From positions 186,001-250,000 of the forward strand of contig NZ_JAVDXN010000004.1 in assembly GCF_031457955.1 (NCBI RefSeq): a stretch of DNA of 64,000 nt, read 5' to 3'. Source of the DNA: Mixta sp031457955. GTDB taxonomy: Bacteria; Pseudomonadota; Gammaproteobacteria; Enterobacterales; Enterobacteriaceae. This document shows, in pieces, positions 9,258-18,705 of this stretch; position 1 is the first letter of the stretch; the number at the start of each line of letters is the position of its first letter. Under the pieces are notes generated by a model. That model saw only the letters and a list, made by a program, of their open reading frames with translations. It did not search any database and was not told the origin of the DNA. The position numbers were made by a program, and so were the translations under genes.

Positions 9258-10040
9258 ATGCCGGAATCAAGCAAAGTACCCGCTCTGAGCAGGGCGATCG
9301 AAATTATTAACCTTATTGCGCGTATCGGGCCGTGCAGCGCAACCACCATTATTGAAACGCTGGGCATCCCGAAAAGCACCGCCTATCTGTTGCTGAACGA
9401 GTTAAAAAAGCAACGGCTTATCAGCACCGACCAGCAGGAAAACTATTGCCTGTGGATGAAGCTGGTTGAGCTGGCGGAACATGCGTTAAGCAAACTGGAT
9501 CTGCGCGAGCTGGCGCGGCCGCGTCTGACGCAGCTGATGGATGAGACCGGTTTTTTATGCCATCTCGGCATTCTCGATCATGAGAATGCCTATTACATAT
9601 TGAAGGTGGAATCTCCCTCCACCATTAGCGTGCGCTCCCATGAGGGAAAAAGCCTGTCGCTTTATCGCTCCGGTATCGGCAAGTGCCTGCTGGCCTGGCA
9701 GCCTGCCACCCTCCGTGAAGCCATTATTGATCAGCTGGTCTGGCAACCCGCCACCGCCACCACCCTGCGTCACCCGCAACAGCTACATATGGAGCTTGAG
9801 CGGATTCGTCAGCGCGGCTGGAGCTTTGATAACGGGGAAGATTACCCCGACGTGCGCTGCGTCGCCGCGCCGGTATTCGATGCCAATAACAAGCTGACGG
9901 CAGCGATTTCCGTGGTCGGCACCCGTTTACAAATCAACGAAGAGAACCGCGATTATCTGGCCGGTAAGGCGATTGCCTGCGCCAAAGATATTTCTCGGCT
10001 GCTGGGATGGAAAAGCCCCTTCGATCGACTCGCCTCATAA
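9258..10040 (+). CDS. rhmR: RhmR/YfaX-like IclR-family transcriptional regulator
   Basis: A 260-residue IclR-family regulator. The N-terminal winged helix-turn-helix (about residues 8-70) includes ATTIIETLGIPKSTAYLLLNEL. The C-terminal effector domain has the family's GKCLLAW and VRCVAAPVFD signatures. It lies directly before the rhamnonate genes (14 nt to rhmD, same strand), as yfaX does in E. coli, so it probably controls them in response to L-rhamnonate or a breakdown product. The effector is inferred from context. Confidence 0.85.
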   Translation: MPESSKVPALSRAIEIINLIARIGPCSATTIIETLGIPKSTAYLLLNELKKQRLISTDQQENYCLWMKLVELAEHALSKLDLRELARPRLTQLMDETGFLCHLGILDHENAYYILKVESPSTISVRSHEGKSLSLYRSGIGKCLLAWQPATLREAIIDQLVWQPATATTLRHPQQLHMELERIRQRGWSFDNGEDYPDVRCVAAPVFDANNKLTAAISVVGTRLQINEENRDYLAGKAIACAKDISRLLGWKSPFDRLAS

Positions 10041-10054
10041 TCAAGGAGAACATC

Positions 10055-11260
10055 ATGACCCTACCTAAAATCAAACATATCCGCGCCTGGTTCACCGGCG
10101 GCGCAACGGCAGATAAAGGCGCAGGCGGCGGCGATTATCACGATCAGGGCAACAATCACTGGATTGACGATCATATCGCTACGCCGATGAGCAAATACCG
10201 CGCCTATGAGCAGTCGCGCCAGTCCTTTGGCATTAATGTGCTGGGCACGTTAGTGGTTGAAATCGAAGCGGATAACGGCCAGACCGGTTTTGCCGTTTCA
10301 ACCGCGGGCGAAATGGGCTGTTTTATGGTGGAAAAACACCTGAGCCGCTTTATCGAAGGGAAATGCGTTAGCGATATCAAACTGATACACGATCAGATGC
10401 TGGGCGCAACCATGTACTATTCCGGCTCCGGCGGCGTGGTGATGAATACGATTTCCTGCGTTGACCTGGCGCTGTGGGATCTGTTCGGCAAAGTGGTGGG
10501 CTTACCGGTTTATAAGCTGCTGGGCGGCGCGGTACGTGATGAAATCCAGTTTTATGCCACCGGCGCGCGCCCCGATCTGGCGAAAGAGATGGGGTTTATC
10601 GGCGGAAAAATGCCTACCCACTGGGGGCCGCACGATGGTGACGCGGGCATCCGTAAAGATGCGGCGATGGTGGCGGAATTCCGTGAAAAATGCGGCCCCG
10701 ATTTCTGGCTGATGCTCGACTGCTGGATGAGCCAGGATGTTAATTACGCCACAAAGCTGGCTCACGCCTGCGCGCCGTTTAACCTCAAATGGATCGAAGA
10801 GTGCCTGCCTCCGCAACAATATGAAGGCTACAGGGAGCTGAAGCGCAGCGTGCCGCCGGGCATGATGGTCACCAGCGGCGAGCATCACGGCACGCTGCAA
10901 TCCTTCCGCACCCTGGCGGAGACCGGCATCGATATTATGCAGCCCGACGTGGGCTGGTGCGGCGGCTTAACAACGCTGGTGGAAATCGCCGCCATCGCCA
11001 AAGCGCGTGGACAACTGGTGGTGCCGCACGGCTCTTCCGTTTATTCGCACCATGCGGTGATTACTTTCACCAACACACCGTTCAGCGAATTTTTAATGAC
11101 CAGCCCGGACTGCGCATCGCTGCGCCCGCAGTTTGATCCCATTCTGCTTGATGAGCCGGTTCCGCAGGCGGGACGCATTCACAAAAGCGCGCTGGATAAG
11201 CCCGGCTTTGGCGTGGAGCTGAACCGCGATTGCCATCTGAAACGTCCTTATTGCCACTAA
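10055..11260 (+). CDS. rhmD: RhmD, L-rhamnonate dehydratase
   Basis: Enolase-superfamily (mandelate racemase subgroup) enzyme that dehydrates L-rhamnonate to 2-keto-3-deoxy-L-rhamnonate. The 401-residue protein is colinear with E. coli YfaW/RhmD. Metal-ligand segments include LMLDCWMSQDV, WIEECLPPQQ and TSGEHHGTLQS, with a catalytic His in VVPHGSSVYSHH. The start was set at the ATG at 10055, preceded by AAGGAG. An upstream in-frame ATG at 10007 lies inside rhmR and lacks such a site. Confidence 0.95.
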   Translation: MTLPKIKHIRAWFTGGATADKGAGGGDYHDQGNNHWIDDHIATPMSKYRAYEQSRQSFGINVLGTLVVEIEADNGQTGFAVSTAGEMGCFMVEKHLSRFIEGKCVSDIKLIHDQMLGATMYYSGSGGVVMNTISCVDLALWDLFGKVVGLPVYKLLGGAVRDEIQFYATGARPDLAKEMGFIGGKMPTHWGPHDGDAGIRKDAAMVAEFREKCGPDFWLMLDCWMSQDVNYATKLAHACAPFNLKWIEECLPPQQYEGYRELKRSVPPGMMVTSGEHHGTLQSFRTLAETGIDIMQPDVGWCGGLTTLVEIAAIAKARGQLVVPHGSSVYSHHAVITFTNTPFSEFLMTSPDCASLRPQFDPILLDEPVPQAGRIHKSALDKPGFGVELNRDCHLKRPYCH

Positions 11261-11312
11261 CGGCCCGTGCGCTGCTTTTACGGCGGCGCCCTCATCTCGT
11301 GAGGATCCTGCA

Positions 11313-12602
11313 ATGAATATGACTTTGCTTGATGTGGTAGTGAAAAAGAACCGTGCGCGCCTGATCCCTTTTATGCTGGCGCTCTATATCCTGGCTTTTC
11401 TCGATCGCTCTAATATCGGCTTTGCCAAAGAGACGTATCAACTTGATACCGGCCTCAGTAATGAGGCCTACGCGCTGGGGGCAGGTATTTTCTTTGTGGT
11501 CTATGCCTTTCTCGGCGTCCCGGCCAACCTGCTGATGCGTCGGTTTGGCGCAAAGAACTGGATTGGCGTGACGACGCTGCTGTGGGGCGGCCTCTCTGCC
11601 GCTATGGCGTGGGCGGATACCGAAGCGAAGTTCCTGATGGTTCGCACGCTGTTGGGCGCCGCTGAGGCCGGATTCTTTCCCGGTATGATTTACCTTACTT
11701 CGCAGTGGTTCCCGCAGCGTACGCGCGCCAGCATTATGGGACTGTTCTACATGGGCGCGCCGCTGGCTTTAACGCTGGGTTCGCCGCTTTCAGGCGCGCT
11801 GCTGGAAATGCACGGCTTTCTCGGTCATCCAGGATGGTTCTGGATGTTCATTATTGAAGGGCTGCTGGCGATCGCCGCCGGGATATTCACCTTTTTCTGG
11901 CTGGACAATACGCCGCAGCAGGCGCGTTTTCTCAGCGCTGAAGAGAAGGCCGTGCTGGTGAAACAGCTGGCGAGCGAAGAGCAGCAGAAGGCGACATCGC
12001 GCCTCTCTGAAGCCCTGCGCAATGGCCATGTCTGGCAGCTGGGCATCATCTACCTGACAATCCAGATCGCCGTGTATGGCCTGATTTTCTTTTTGCCGAC
12101 CCAGGTCGCCGCGCTGCTGGGCACCAAAGTGGGTTTTACCGCATCGGTCGTGACCGCCATTCCGTGGATTGCGGCGCTGCTGGCGACCTGGCTTATTCCC
12201 CGTTATTCCGATCGCACGGGCGAGCGCCGCAACATTGCCGCCCTGACCTTACTGGCCGCGGCGATTGGCGTAGGCCTTTCCGGGCTGGTGTCACCGGTGC
12301 TGGCGATGATGGCGCTGTGCGTCGCTGCCGCAGGCCTGATCGCCGTTCAGCCGGTGTTCTGGACGATGCCGGGGCAGCTGTTATCGGGTCGGGCGCTGGC
12401 GGCGGGCATCGGCTTTATCAATCTCTTTGGCGCCATCGGCGGTTTTGTCGCGCCGATACTGCGCGTCCAGGCAGAAACGTTGTTTGCCAGCGGTGCCGCA
12501 GGCTTACTGACGCTGGCCGGTATCGCCATTATCGGCACCGGCATTATCTTGACGCTAAATATCCAGCGGCCTCCGTCAGCGGTGGGCGCAGCGCATCATT
12601 AA
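11313..12602 (+). CDS. rhmT: RhmT, MFS transporter for L-rhamnonate
   Basis: Major facilitator superfamily transporter of 429 residues (anion:cation symporter family), with twelve expected membrane spans. The first contains LYILAFLDRSNIGFAKE, the signature of this subgroup. It corresponds to E. coli YfaV/RhmT and lies between rhmD and rhmA, so it most likely imports L-rhamnonate at the inner membrane. A GAGGATCC ribosome site precedes the ATG. Confidence 0.9.
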   Translation: MNMTLLDVVVKKNRARLIPFMLALYILAFLDRSNIGFAKETYQLDTGLSNEAYALGAGIFFVVYAFLGVPANLLMRRFGAKNWIGVTTLLWGGLSAAMAWADTEAKFLMVRTLLGAAEAGFFPGMIYLTSQWFPQRTRASIMGLFYMGAPLALTLGSPLSGALLEMHGFLGHPGWFWMFIIEGLLAIAAGIFTFFWLDNTPQQARFLSAEEKAVLVKQLASEEQQKATSRLSEALRNGHVWQLGIIYLTIQIAVYGLIFFLPTQVAALLGTKVGFTASVVTAIPWIAALLATWLIPRYSDRTGERRNIAALTLLAAAIGVGLSGLVSPVLAMMALCVAAAGLIAVQPVFWTMPGQLLSGRALAAGIGFINLFGAIGGFVAPILRVQAETLFASGAAGLLTLAGIAIIGTGIILTLNIQRPPSAVGAAHH

Positions 12603-12620
12603 TTCGTCATAAGGATCACT

Positions 12621-13427
12621 ATGAAAACCGTATTATCCAACCCTTTTAAAGAAAAGTTACGCCAGGGAGAAGTGCAGATCGGCCTGTGGCTAAGCTCTAC
12701 CACCTCTTATATGGCTGAGATTGCGGCAACGGCAGGCTATGACTGGCTGTTGCTTGATGGCGAACATGCGCCGAACACCGTACAGGATCTCTATCACCAG
12801 CTGCAGGCGGTGGCGCCTTACGCCAGCCATCCGGTTATCCGGCCAATTGAGGGCAGCAAAAGTTTAATTAAGCAGACGCTGGATATTGGCGCTCAAACGC
12901 TGCTGATCCCGATGGTGGATACCGCGGAGCAGGCGCGTCAGGTGGTTTCCGCGATGCGCTATCCGCCGGTGGGCGAGCGTGGCGTAGGTGCCAGCGTGGC
13001 CCGCGCTGCGCGTTGGGGAAGAGTGGAAAACTATATGGCGCAGGCCAATGCGTCGCTTTGTCTGCTGGTACAGGTGGAAAGTAAAACCGCGCTGGAAAAT
13101 CTGGATGCCATTCTGGATGTTGACGGGATCGATGGCGTGTTTATCGGGCCTGCGGATCTCTCCGCCTCGCTGGGCTACCCCGATAACGCCGGGCACCCTG
13201 AAGTGCAGCGGATTATTAAAGAGAGCATTGAACGCATCCGCGCAGCGGGCAAGGCCGCCGGTTTCCTCGCCGTCGATCCGACAATGGCGCAAAAATGTTT
13301 GCAGTGGGGGGCGAATTTTGTTGCGGTCGGCGTGGATACCATGCTTTACAGCGACGCGCTGGATCGTCGGCTGGCGATGTTCAAACCGGGCGCGGCAGCA
13401 GCGCAAAAGCAGCAGGGAAGCTATTAA
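12621..13427 (+). CDS. rhmA: RhmA, 2-keto-3-deoxy-L-rhamnonate aldolase
   Basis: Class II pyruvate aldolase of the HpcH/HpaI family, cleaving 2-keto-3-deoxy-L-rhamnonate to pyruvate and L-lactaldehyde. The 268-residue protein has the catalytic His49 in LLLDGEHAPNT, the metal-binding Glu in VQVESKTALEN and the Asp in VFIGPADLSASLGYP. It ends the rhm operon, 18 nt after rhmT. Confidence 0.95.
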   Translation: MKTVLSNPFKEKLRQGEVQIGLWLSSTTSYMAEIAATAGYDWLLLDGEHAPNTVQDLYHQLQAVAPYASHPVIRPIEGSKSLIKQTLDIGAQTLLIPMVDTAEQARQVVSAMRYPPVGERGVGASVARAARWGRVENYMAQANASLCLLVQVESKTALENLDAILDVDGIDGVFIGPADLSASLGYPDNAGHPEVQRIIKESIERIRAAGKAAGFLAVDPTMAQKCLQWGANFVAVGVDTMLYSDALDRRLAMFKPGAAAAQKQQGSY

Positions 13428-13432
13428 CTACA

Positions 13433-13498
13433 CGCCATCGGTAAAATAACGGATGGCGGCTAACCCATTCGCGCCGACGTCCCATTGGCGCTTTTTTA
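13433..13498 (+). terminator. tandem hairpins ending the rhm operon
   Basis: A first stem CGCCATC/GATGGCG (13433-13458) lacks a T tract. A second, GCGCC (13471-13475) with GGCGC (13487-13491), is followed by six Ts and is the likely rho-independent terminator. Confidence 0.7.
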
Positions 13499-13606
13499 GC
13501 AACAATGTCTGACGTCGGGCCGTTAAGCTACCTATGCGTTAGCGAATAGCTTAAAAAGAAAAAGCTATTCTGTTAACGCCAGATTTCCATTATGCGTAAG
13601 ATTACC

Positions 13607-13789
13607 TTATTTAATTAAGTATTTATAAAAAACAAATATCACTACAATAATAGATATCAAGATTACGATGCCTACATAGTTTGGGAAAAATATTCCTGCA
13701 ATCCATGCGGCCAGCGCGATTAACCCTATCATTATATAGACAGATAAATCAGCCCATATATCTTTTAACATTCTCTTCAACAATTTCAT
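13607..13789 (-). CDS. small two-span membrane protein of unknown function
   Basis: A 60-residue protein with a short basic N-terminus and two hydrophobic segments (roughly 18-35 and 38-56), predicted to sit in the inner membrane. Its start codon overlaps the stop of the upstream 233-residue gene by 4 nt (ATGA), so the two are translationally coupled. I do not recognise the family. The AT-rich composition matches its partner and differs from the GC-rich neighbours. By its layout it could be an immunity or accessory membrane protein for the upstream gene, which is inference. Confidence 0.6.
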   Translation of the reverse strand: MKLLKRMLKDIWADLSVYIMIGLIALAAWIAGIFFPNYVGIVILISIIVVIFVFYKYLIK

Positions 13790-14487
13790 GATAAAATCTC
13801 TTTTATTGCCTGATATACTTCTTGCTCAGAGCGTGGTCTGCCAGCGCCTAAATATTTTTTTATTTTTGGTTCTGCATAATAATATAACCCTTCTAATTTG
13901 TAATAATACAATACTTTATAGAAAGCCGGATCCAATTTTTCTAAACGATGAGCAGCCTGAAGTCGCTTTTGTAACAGGCCATAGTGTTCAACTAAGCTTA
14001 ACAAGTTGATACTTCTAAGAGAAGGGGTAATATGAGCACTAAAATTTCTGCTCACAGACGCTGCGCTGGCTAAACCATATACCAGCGCTCGGTTTGTCGC
14101 GCCCGTAGATGCATAGTTACCCGCCAGGCCGGTAAGTGCCTTGATGGCCCCGGTTTTAAGTTTACTTTTTAATACCTTGAGCTGTGGGGGAGATAAATCT
14201 TTGATTAAAAAATCAAAGAATATCTCGATAGTTTTTATATAAGCGTCGCGGTGGTTAAAATGATAACTAATGTTTTTGAAGGCTCTGATATCCTCGTGTG
14301 TTAACTCAGAACATACATCTTTATAATCGTCCAGTGTACAGGAGGTATACCATATCATTCGTTGCAAACCAGCGTGTAGATTATTTATTGTATCTTTAGA
14401 TTTGTTATTAAAAGCGTCATATCCCCTTTCAAGATATCCTGCAAGCACTCTGTCAGATTCAATCCTTCTTAAGAACTCCCTGTTCAT
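13786..14487 (-). CDS. hypothetical protein, first gene of an AT-rich two-gene cassette
   Basis: A 233-residue protein I do not recognise. It is mainly helical by eye, with an Ala/Gly-rich stretch at about 113-145 (GAIKALTGLAGNY through LVYGLASAAS) that could insert in membranes, and a Tyr-rich segment near 194-205. There is no signal peptide. The start was placed at the ATG at 14485-14487, preceded by GGGAG. A longer frame reaching 14634 has no ribosome site. It is coupled to the downstream 60-residue membrane protein. Low GC suggests horizontal acquisition between the rhm and yicJI operons. Confidence 0.65.
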   Translation of the reverse strand: MNREFLRRIESDRVLAGYLERGYDAFNNKSKDTINNLHAGLQRMIWYTSCTLDDYKDVCSELTHEDIRAFKNISYHFNHRDAYIKTIEIFFDFLIKDLSPPQLKVLKSKLKTGAIKALTGLAGNYASTGATNRALVYGLASAASVSRNFSAHITPSLRSINLLSLVEHYGLLQKRLQAAHRLEKLDPAFYKVLYYYKLEGLYYYAEPKIKKYLGAGRPRSEQEVYQAIKEILS

Positions 14488-14724
14488 AACGTCATCTCCC
14501 TGATTAAAAAAGCACCAGCAGGCACTTATACAATTGTTTGTATCGAGATGCAAGTTCCATACAAAAAGTACGTGATGAAATATAGCAAGAGTAGGGTCTA
14601 TTGAGAGAAATAATAAGGGATTAACTAAATTCATTAATTAACTGATAACGGTAAATAAAAAAGTAAAATTATTTTTATGAGAATATTAAAAATAATTCCC
14701 TCATTAACTCGTAAAGCTACCCCG

Positions 14725-14843
14725 ATCACAGTTATCAAGAAACGTAATTTGATAACCAGAAAACAGAATACAACCTGCTGCGCCAATCGCTTACAAGATC
14801 GGTACCAACCCGTTACCGCCGTAAGGCGAAGGATAACTGTGAT
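14725..14843 (+). promoter_or_regulatory. yicJ leader with 12-bp inverted repeat and a dyad
   Basis: ATCACAGTTATC (14725-14736) is the exact reverse complement of GATAACTGTGAT (14832-14843), which ends in the first two bases of the yicJ ATG. A second dyad, GTTATCAA (14731-14738) with TTGATAAC (14749-14756), shares the left arm. The arrangement could be operator half-sites or alternative mRNA structures covering the start codon. Confidence 0.5.
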
Positions 14844-16245
14844 GCGTGAAGGGAACCTCTCCGTTAAGGAAAAAATTGGCTATGGCCTTGGGGATGCCGC
14901 CAGCCACATCGTGTTTGATAACGTTATGCTCTATATGATGTTTTTCTATACCGATATCTTTGGCATTCCCGCCGGATTTGTCGGCACGCTGTTTCTGCTG
15001 GCGCGTGTGCTGGATGCCGTTTCCGATCCCTGTATGGGACTCATCGCTGACCGCACCCGCAGCCGCTGGGGCAAATTTCGTCCCTGGATTTTGTTTGGCG
15101 CGATCCCGTTCGGCATTACCTGCGTGTTTGCCTATAGCACGCCCGATCTCAGCCTTAATGGCAAAATGATTTACGCTGCGGTGACCTATACGCTCCTGAC
15201 CCTGATGTATACCGTGGTGAATATTCCCTACTGCGCGTTGGGCGGCGTCATCACCAATAATCCCGAACAGCGTATTTCGCTGCAATCCTGGCGCTTTGTG
15301 CTGGCGACGGCGGGCGGAATGCTGTCAACCGTACTGATGATGCCGCTGGTGACGTTAATCGGCGGCGACGATAAAGCCTTTGGCTTTCAGTGGGGCATCG
15401 CGCTGTTGGCTGGCGTGGCGTTTATTATGCTGGCGATCTGCTTTGCGACCACTAAAGAGCGCGTACAGGCGCCACCAAATACCACGCCGATTCGTGAAGA
15501 CCTGCGCGATATCTGGCAAAACGATCAATGGCGCGTGGTGGGCGTACTGACGTTGCTGAATATTATGGCGGTCTCAATTCGCGGCGGCGCGATGATGTAT
15601 TACGTTACCTGGATTATGCGATCACCCGCGCTGTTTACCCTTTTCCTGACCACCTATTGCGTTGGCAATCTGATCGGCAGCGCATTAGCGAAACCGCTGA
15701 CCGACTGGAAATGCAAAGTCACTATTTTCTGGTGGGCCAACGCGGCGCTGGCGGTGCTGAGCGCAGCGATGTTCTTTGTGCCGATACAGGCCAGCACCAC
15801 TATGTTTATTTTCATCTTTGTGATTGGCGTGCTGCACCAGCTGGTGACGCCGATTCAGTGGGTGATGATGTCCGATACCGTGGATTATGGCGAATGGCGC
15901 AACGGCAAGCGCCTCACCGGCATCAGCTTTGCTGGCACGCTGTTTGTGTTGAAGCTTGGTCTGGCGGTTGGCGGCGCGCTTATCGGCTGGATGCTGGCGG
16001 GCGGCGGCTATCAGGCTGGGGCCGCGGCGCAAAACAGCACCACCATCAGCATTATTATTGCGCTGTTTACCCTGATTCCAGGCCTCTGCTACCTGATCAG
16101 CGCGCTGGTGGCGAAACGCTACTACACCCTGAAAACACCCTTGCTAAAAACGATTCTGGCTGCGCTGGCGCAAAAGTCGTCATCCGAGCCGCAGGATGCG
16201 CCTGCGTGCCAGGAGCGCTTCGACAACGCGCCGGTTTCTAAATGA
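14842..16245 (+). CDS. yicJ: YicJ, GPH-family sugar:cation symporter
   Basis: Glycoside-pentoside-hexuronide:cation symporter of 467 residues with about twelve spans, highly similar to E. coli YicJ. Conserved motifs include GDAASHIVFDNVMLYMMFFY, SDPCMGLIADRTRSRWGKFRPW and the C-terminal MMSDTVDYGEW. It probably imports isoprimeverose-like alpha-xylosides hydrolysed by YicI, 24 nt downstream. The start was set at 14842, where GAAGGA provides a ribosome site and the protein then matches YicJ. The extension to 14677 has no homologous content. Confidence 0.93.
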   Translation: MREGNLSVKEKIGYGLGDAASHIVFDNVMLYMMFFYTDIFGIPAGFVGTLFLLARVLDAVSDPCMGLIADRTRSRWGKFRPWILFGAIPFGITCVFAYSTPDLSLNGKMIYAAVTYTLLTLMYTVVNIPYCALGGVITNNPEQRISLQSWRFVLATAGGMLSTVLMMPLVTLIGGDDKAFGFQWGIALLAGVAFIMLAICFATTKERVQAPPNTTPIREDLRDIWQNDQWRVVGVLTLLNIMAVSIRGGAMMYYVTWIMRSPALFTLFLTTYCVGNLIGSALAKPLTDWKCKVTIFWWANAALAVLSAAMFFVPIQASTTMFIFIFVIGVLHQLVTPIQWVMMSDTVDYGEWRNGKRLTGISFAGTLFVLKLGLAVGGALIGWMLAGGGYQAGAAAQNSTTISIIIALFTLIPGLCYLISALVAKRYYTLKTPLLKTILAALAQKSSSEPQDAPACQERFDNAPVSK

Positions 16246-16269
16246 TTCAAGCTTTTAGAGGATAAAAAA

Positions 16270-18594
16270 ATGAAAATTAGCGACGGTAACTGGCTGATCC
16301 AGCCGGGCCTTTCTCTGATTCATCCGCTGCAGGTATTCGACGTTGAGCAGCAGGGGAACGAGATGGTGCTGTACGCCGGGACAAAAGATGTCAGCGAACG
16401 CGCCGGACAGCTGGATACGCCGCTGTTTACGCTGCGCTTTTTCTCGCCGCAGGAGGGGATTATCGGCGTGCGGCTTGAGCATTTTCAGGGCGGGGTGGAT
16501 AAAGGGCCGCACTATCCGCTGAACCTGCGTAGCGATGTGGCTACCGTGCAGGAAAACAATGCGCAATACGCCAGCCTGACCAGCGGCAGCCTGAGCGTCA
16601 GAGTCATCAAAGGCGACGGCTGGGCGCTGGATTTCCTACGCGATGGCGTACGCATCACCGGCAGCGCGTATAAAAACAGCGGCTATGTGCAGGATAATAA
16701 TACGCGCTCCACCCATGTGTTTGAGCGGCTCGATCTGAGCGTAGGCGAAACGGTTTATGGCCTCGGCGAACGCTTCACCGCGCTGGTAAAAAACGGCCAG
16801 ACAGTAGAGACCTGGAACCGCGACGGCGGCACCAGCACTGAGCAGGCGTATAAAAACATTCCGTTTTACCTGACTAACCGCGGTTATGGCGTGCTGGTTA
16901 ACCATCCGGAATGTGTTTCCTTTGAGGTGGGCTCAGAGAAAGTATCAAAAGTGCAGTTCAGCGTCGCCGGAGAATATCTCGAATACTTTGTGATTGACGG
17001 CCCGACGCCCAAAGCGGTGCTGGATCGTTACACGCGCCTGAGCGGACGTCCGGCATTGCCGCCCGCCTGGTCATTCGGCCTGTGGCTGACCACTTCCTTT
17101 ACCACCAATTATGACGAGGAAACGGTTAACCGTTTTATCGACGGCATGGCGGAGCGGCAGCTTCCGCTGCACGTTTTCCACTTTGACTGTTTCTGGATGA
17201 AAGCTTTTCAGTGGTGCGATTTTGAATGGGATCCCGCCACCTTTCCCGACCCGCAAGGCATGCTGCGACGGCTAAAGGCGCGCGGCCTGAAAATTTGCGT
17301 ATGGATCAATCCCTATATCGGCCAGAAATCGCCGCTGTTTCAGGAAGGACGCCAACAGGGCTATTTGCTGAAGCGGCCTGACGGCGCGGTCTGGCAGTGG
17401 GATAAATGGCAGCCCGGCCAGGGGATTGTTGATTTTACCAACCCTGAGGCCTGCGAATGGTACGCCGGGCATTTAAGGCGCCTGGTGCGGATGGGCGTGG
17501 ACTGTTTCAAAACCGACTTTGGCGAACGCATCCCTGTCGATGTGCTGTGGCATGACGGCTCCGATCCGCAGAAAATGCACAACCACTATGCCTTTATCTA
17601 TAACCAGCTGGTGTGGAACGTACTGAAAGAGGAGCTGGGAGAAGAAGAAGCGGTGCTGTTTGCCCGTACCGCTTCCGTTGGCGCGCAGCAGTTCCCGGTA
17701 CACTGGGGCGGCGACTGCTATGCCAATTACGAATCAATGGCGGAAAGCTTGCGCGGCGGCTTATCACTGGGCATGTCGGGCTTCGGCTTCTGGAGCCACG
17801 ATATTGGTGGCTTTGAAAATACCGCTCCGGCTGAAGTATATAAACGCTGGTGCGCGTTCGGCCTGCTGTCGAGCCACAGCCGTTTGCACGGCAGTAAATC
17901 CTATCGCGTGCCCTGGGCTTACGATGACGAAGCCTGCGATGTAGTACGCCATTTCACTCAACTGAAGTGTCGGCTGATGCCTTATCTTTATCGTCAGGCG
18001 GCGCTGGCGCATGAGACCGGAACGCCGATGATGCGCGCCATGATGCTGGAGTTCCCTGACGATCCCGGCTGTGACTATCTGGACCGCCAGTATATGTTAG
18101 GCGATTCGCTACTGGTGGCGCCGGTATTCAGCGATGCGGGCGACGTCGCGTTCTGGCTGCCGGAAGGGCGCTGGACGCATCTGCTCAATAATCATGAGAC
18201 GCAGGGCGGCCGCTGGCATAAACAACAACACGGCTTCTTAAGCCTGCCGCTTTATGTCCGTGGCAATACGCTGCTGGCGCTGGGCAATAACGATCGCCAG
18301 CCGGACTATGAGTGGCATACCGGCACCGCTTTCCAGCTGTTTAGCCTTGAGGATGGATGCGAAGCGCAATGTGAGGTTCCTGCCGCCGATGGCGCGACGT
18401 TGTTTACGTTGAAGGCGCGGCGGGAAGGGGAAACGCTAACGGTGCAGGGCGAAGGCTGCGCAACGGGCTGGACGCTTTGCCTGCGTAATATTAACGAGGT
18501 GAAAGAGGTGCAGCAGGGGCACTACGCTACAGGAGAACAGGGCGTGGTGATTACACCCGCCAGCGCAGAATCCACGCTGGTGATTAGATTGTGA
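16270..18594 (+). CDS. yicI: YicI, alpha-xylosidase (GH31)
   Basis: Cytoplasmic glycoside hydrolase family 31 alpha-xylosidase acting on alpha-1,6-linked xylose such as isoprimeverose. The 774-residue protein aligns with E. coli YicI (772) throughout. The catalytic nucleophile is Asp416 in KTDFGERIP, and the acid/base is Asp482 in HWGGDCYANYES. The family signature WIDMA-type region appears as VFHFDCFWMKAFQWCDFEW. A GAGG ribosome site precedes the ATG. The released xylose can feed XylAB encoded earlier in the window. Confidence 0.97.
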   Translation: MKISDGNWLIQPGLSLIHPLQVFDVEQQGNEMVLYAGTKDVSERAGQLDTPLFTLRFFSPQEGIIGVRLEHFQGGVDKGPHYPLNLRSDVATVQENNAQYASLTSGSLSVRVIKGDGWALDFLRDGVRITGSAYKNSGYVQDNNTRSTHVFERLDLSVGETVYGLGERFTALVKNGQTVETWNRDGGTSTEQAYKNIPFYLTNRGYGVLVNHPECVSFEVGSEKVSKVQFSVAGEYLEYFVIDGPTPKAVLDRYTRLSGRPALPPAWSFGLWLTTSFTTNYDEETVNRFIDGMAERQLPLHVFHFDCFWMKAFQWCDFEWDPATFPDPQGMLRRLKARGLKICVWINPYIGQKSPLFQEGRQQGYLLKRPDGAVWQWDKWQPGQGIVDFTNPEACEWYAGHLRRLVRMGVDCFKTDFGERIPVDVLWHDGSDPQKMHNHYAFIYNQLVWNVLKEELGEEEAVLFARTASVGAQQFPVHWGGDCYANYESMAESLRGGLSLGMSGFGFWSHDIGGFENTAPAEVYKRWCAFGLLSSHSRLHGSKSYRVPWAYDDEACDVVRHFTQLKCRLMPYLYRQAALAHETGTPMMRAMMLEFPDDPGCDYLDRQYMLGDSLLVAPVFSDAGDVAFWLPEGRWTHLLNNHETQGGRWHKQQHGFLSLPLYVRGNTLLALGNNDRQPDYEWHTGTAFQLFSLEDGCEAQCEVPAADGATLFTLKARREGETLTVQGEGCATGWTLCLRNINEVKEVQQGHYATGEQGVVITPASAESTLVIRL

Positions 18595-18625
18595 GTTGAA
18601 ACGTTTATTTCATTTGGGATGAAAG

Positions 18626-18662
18626 GCCGGGAGGATCCTCAGGATCGAACCCGGCTTTTTTT
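18626..18662 (+). terminator. yicJI terminator
   Basis: GCCGGG (18626-18631) pairs with CCCGGC (18650-18655), followed by seven Ts. The loop contains repeated GGATC elements. Confidence 0.85.
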
Positions 18663-18705
18663 GAGGATCCGATCGTTTATTGCAATTGTTCGATCTAAAA
18701 GAAGG

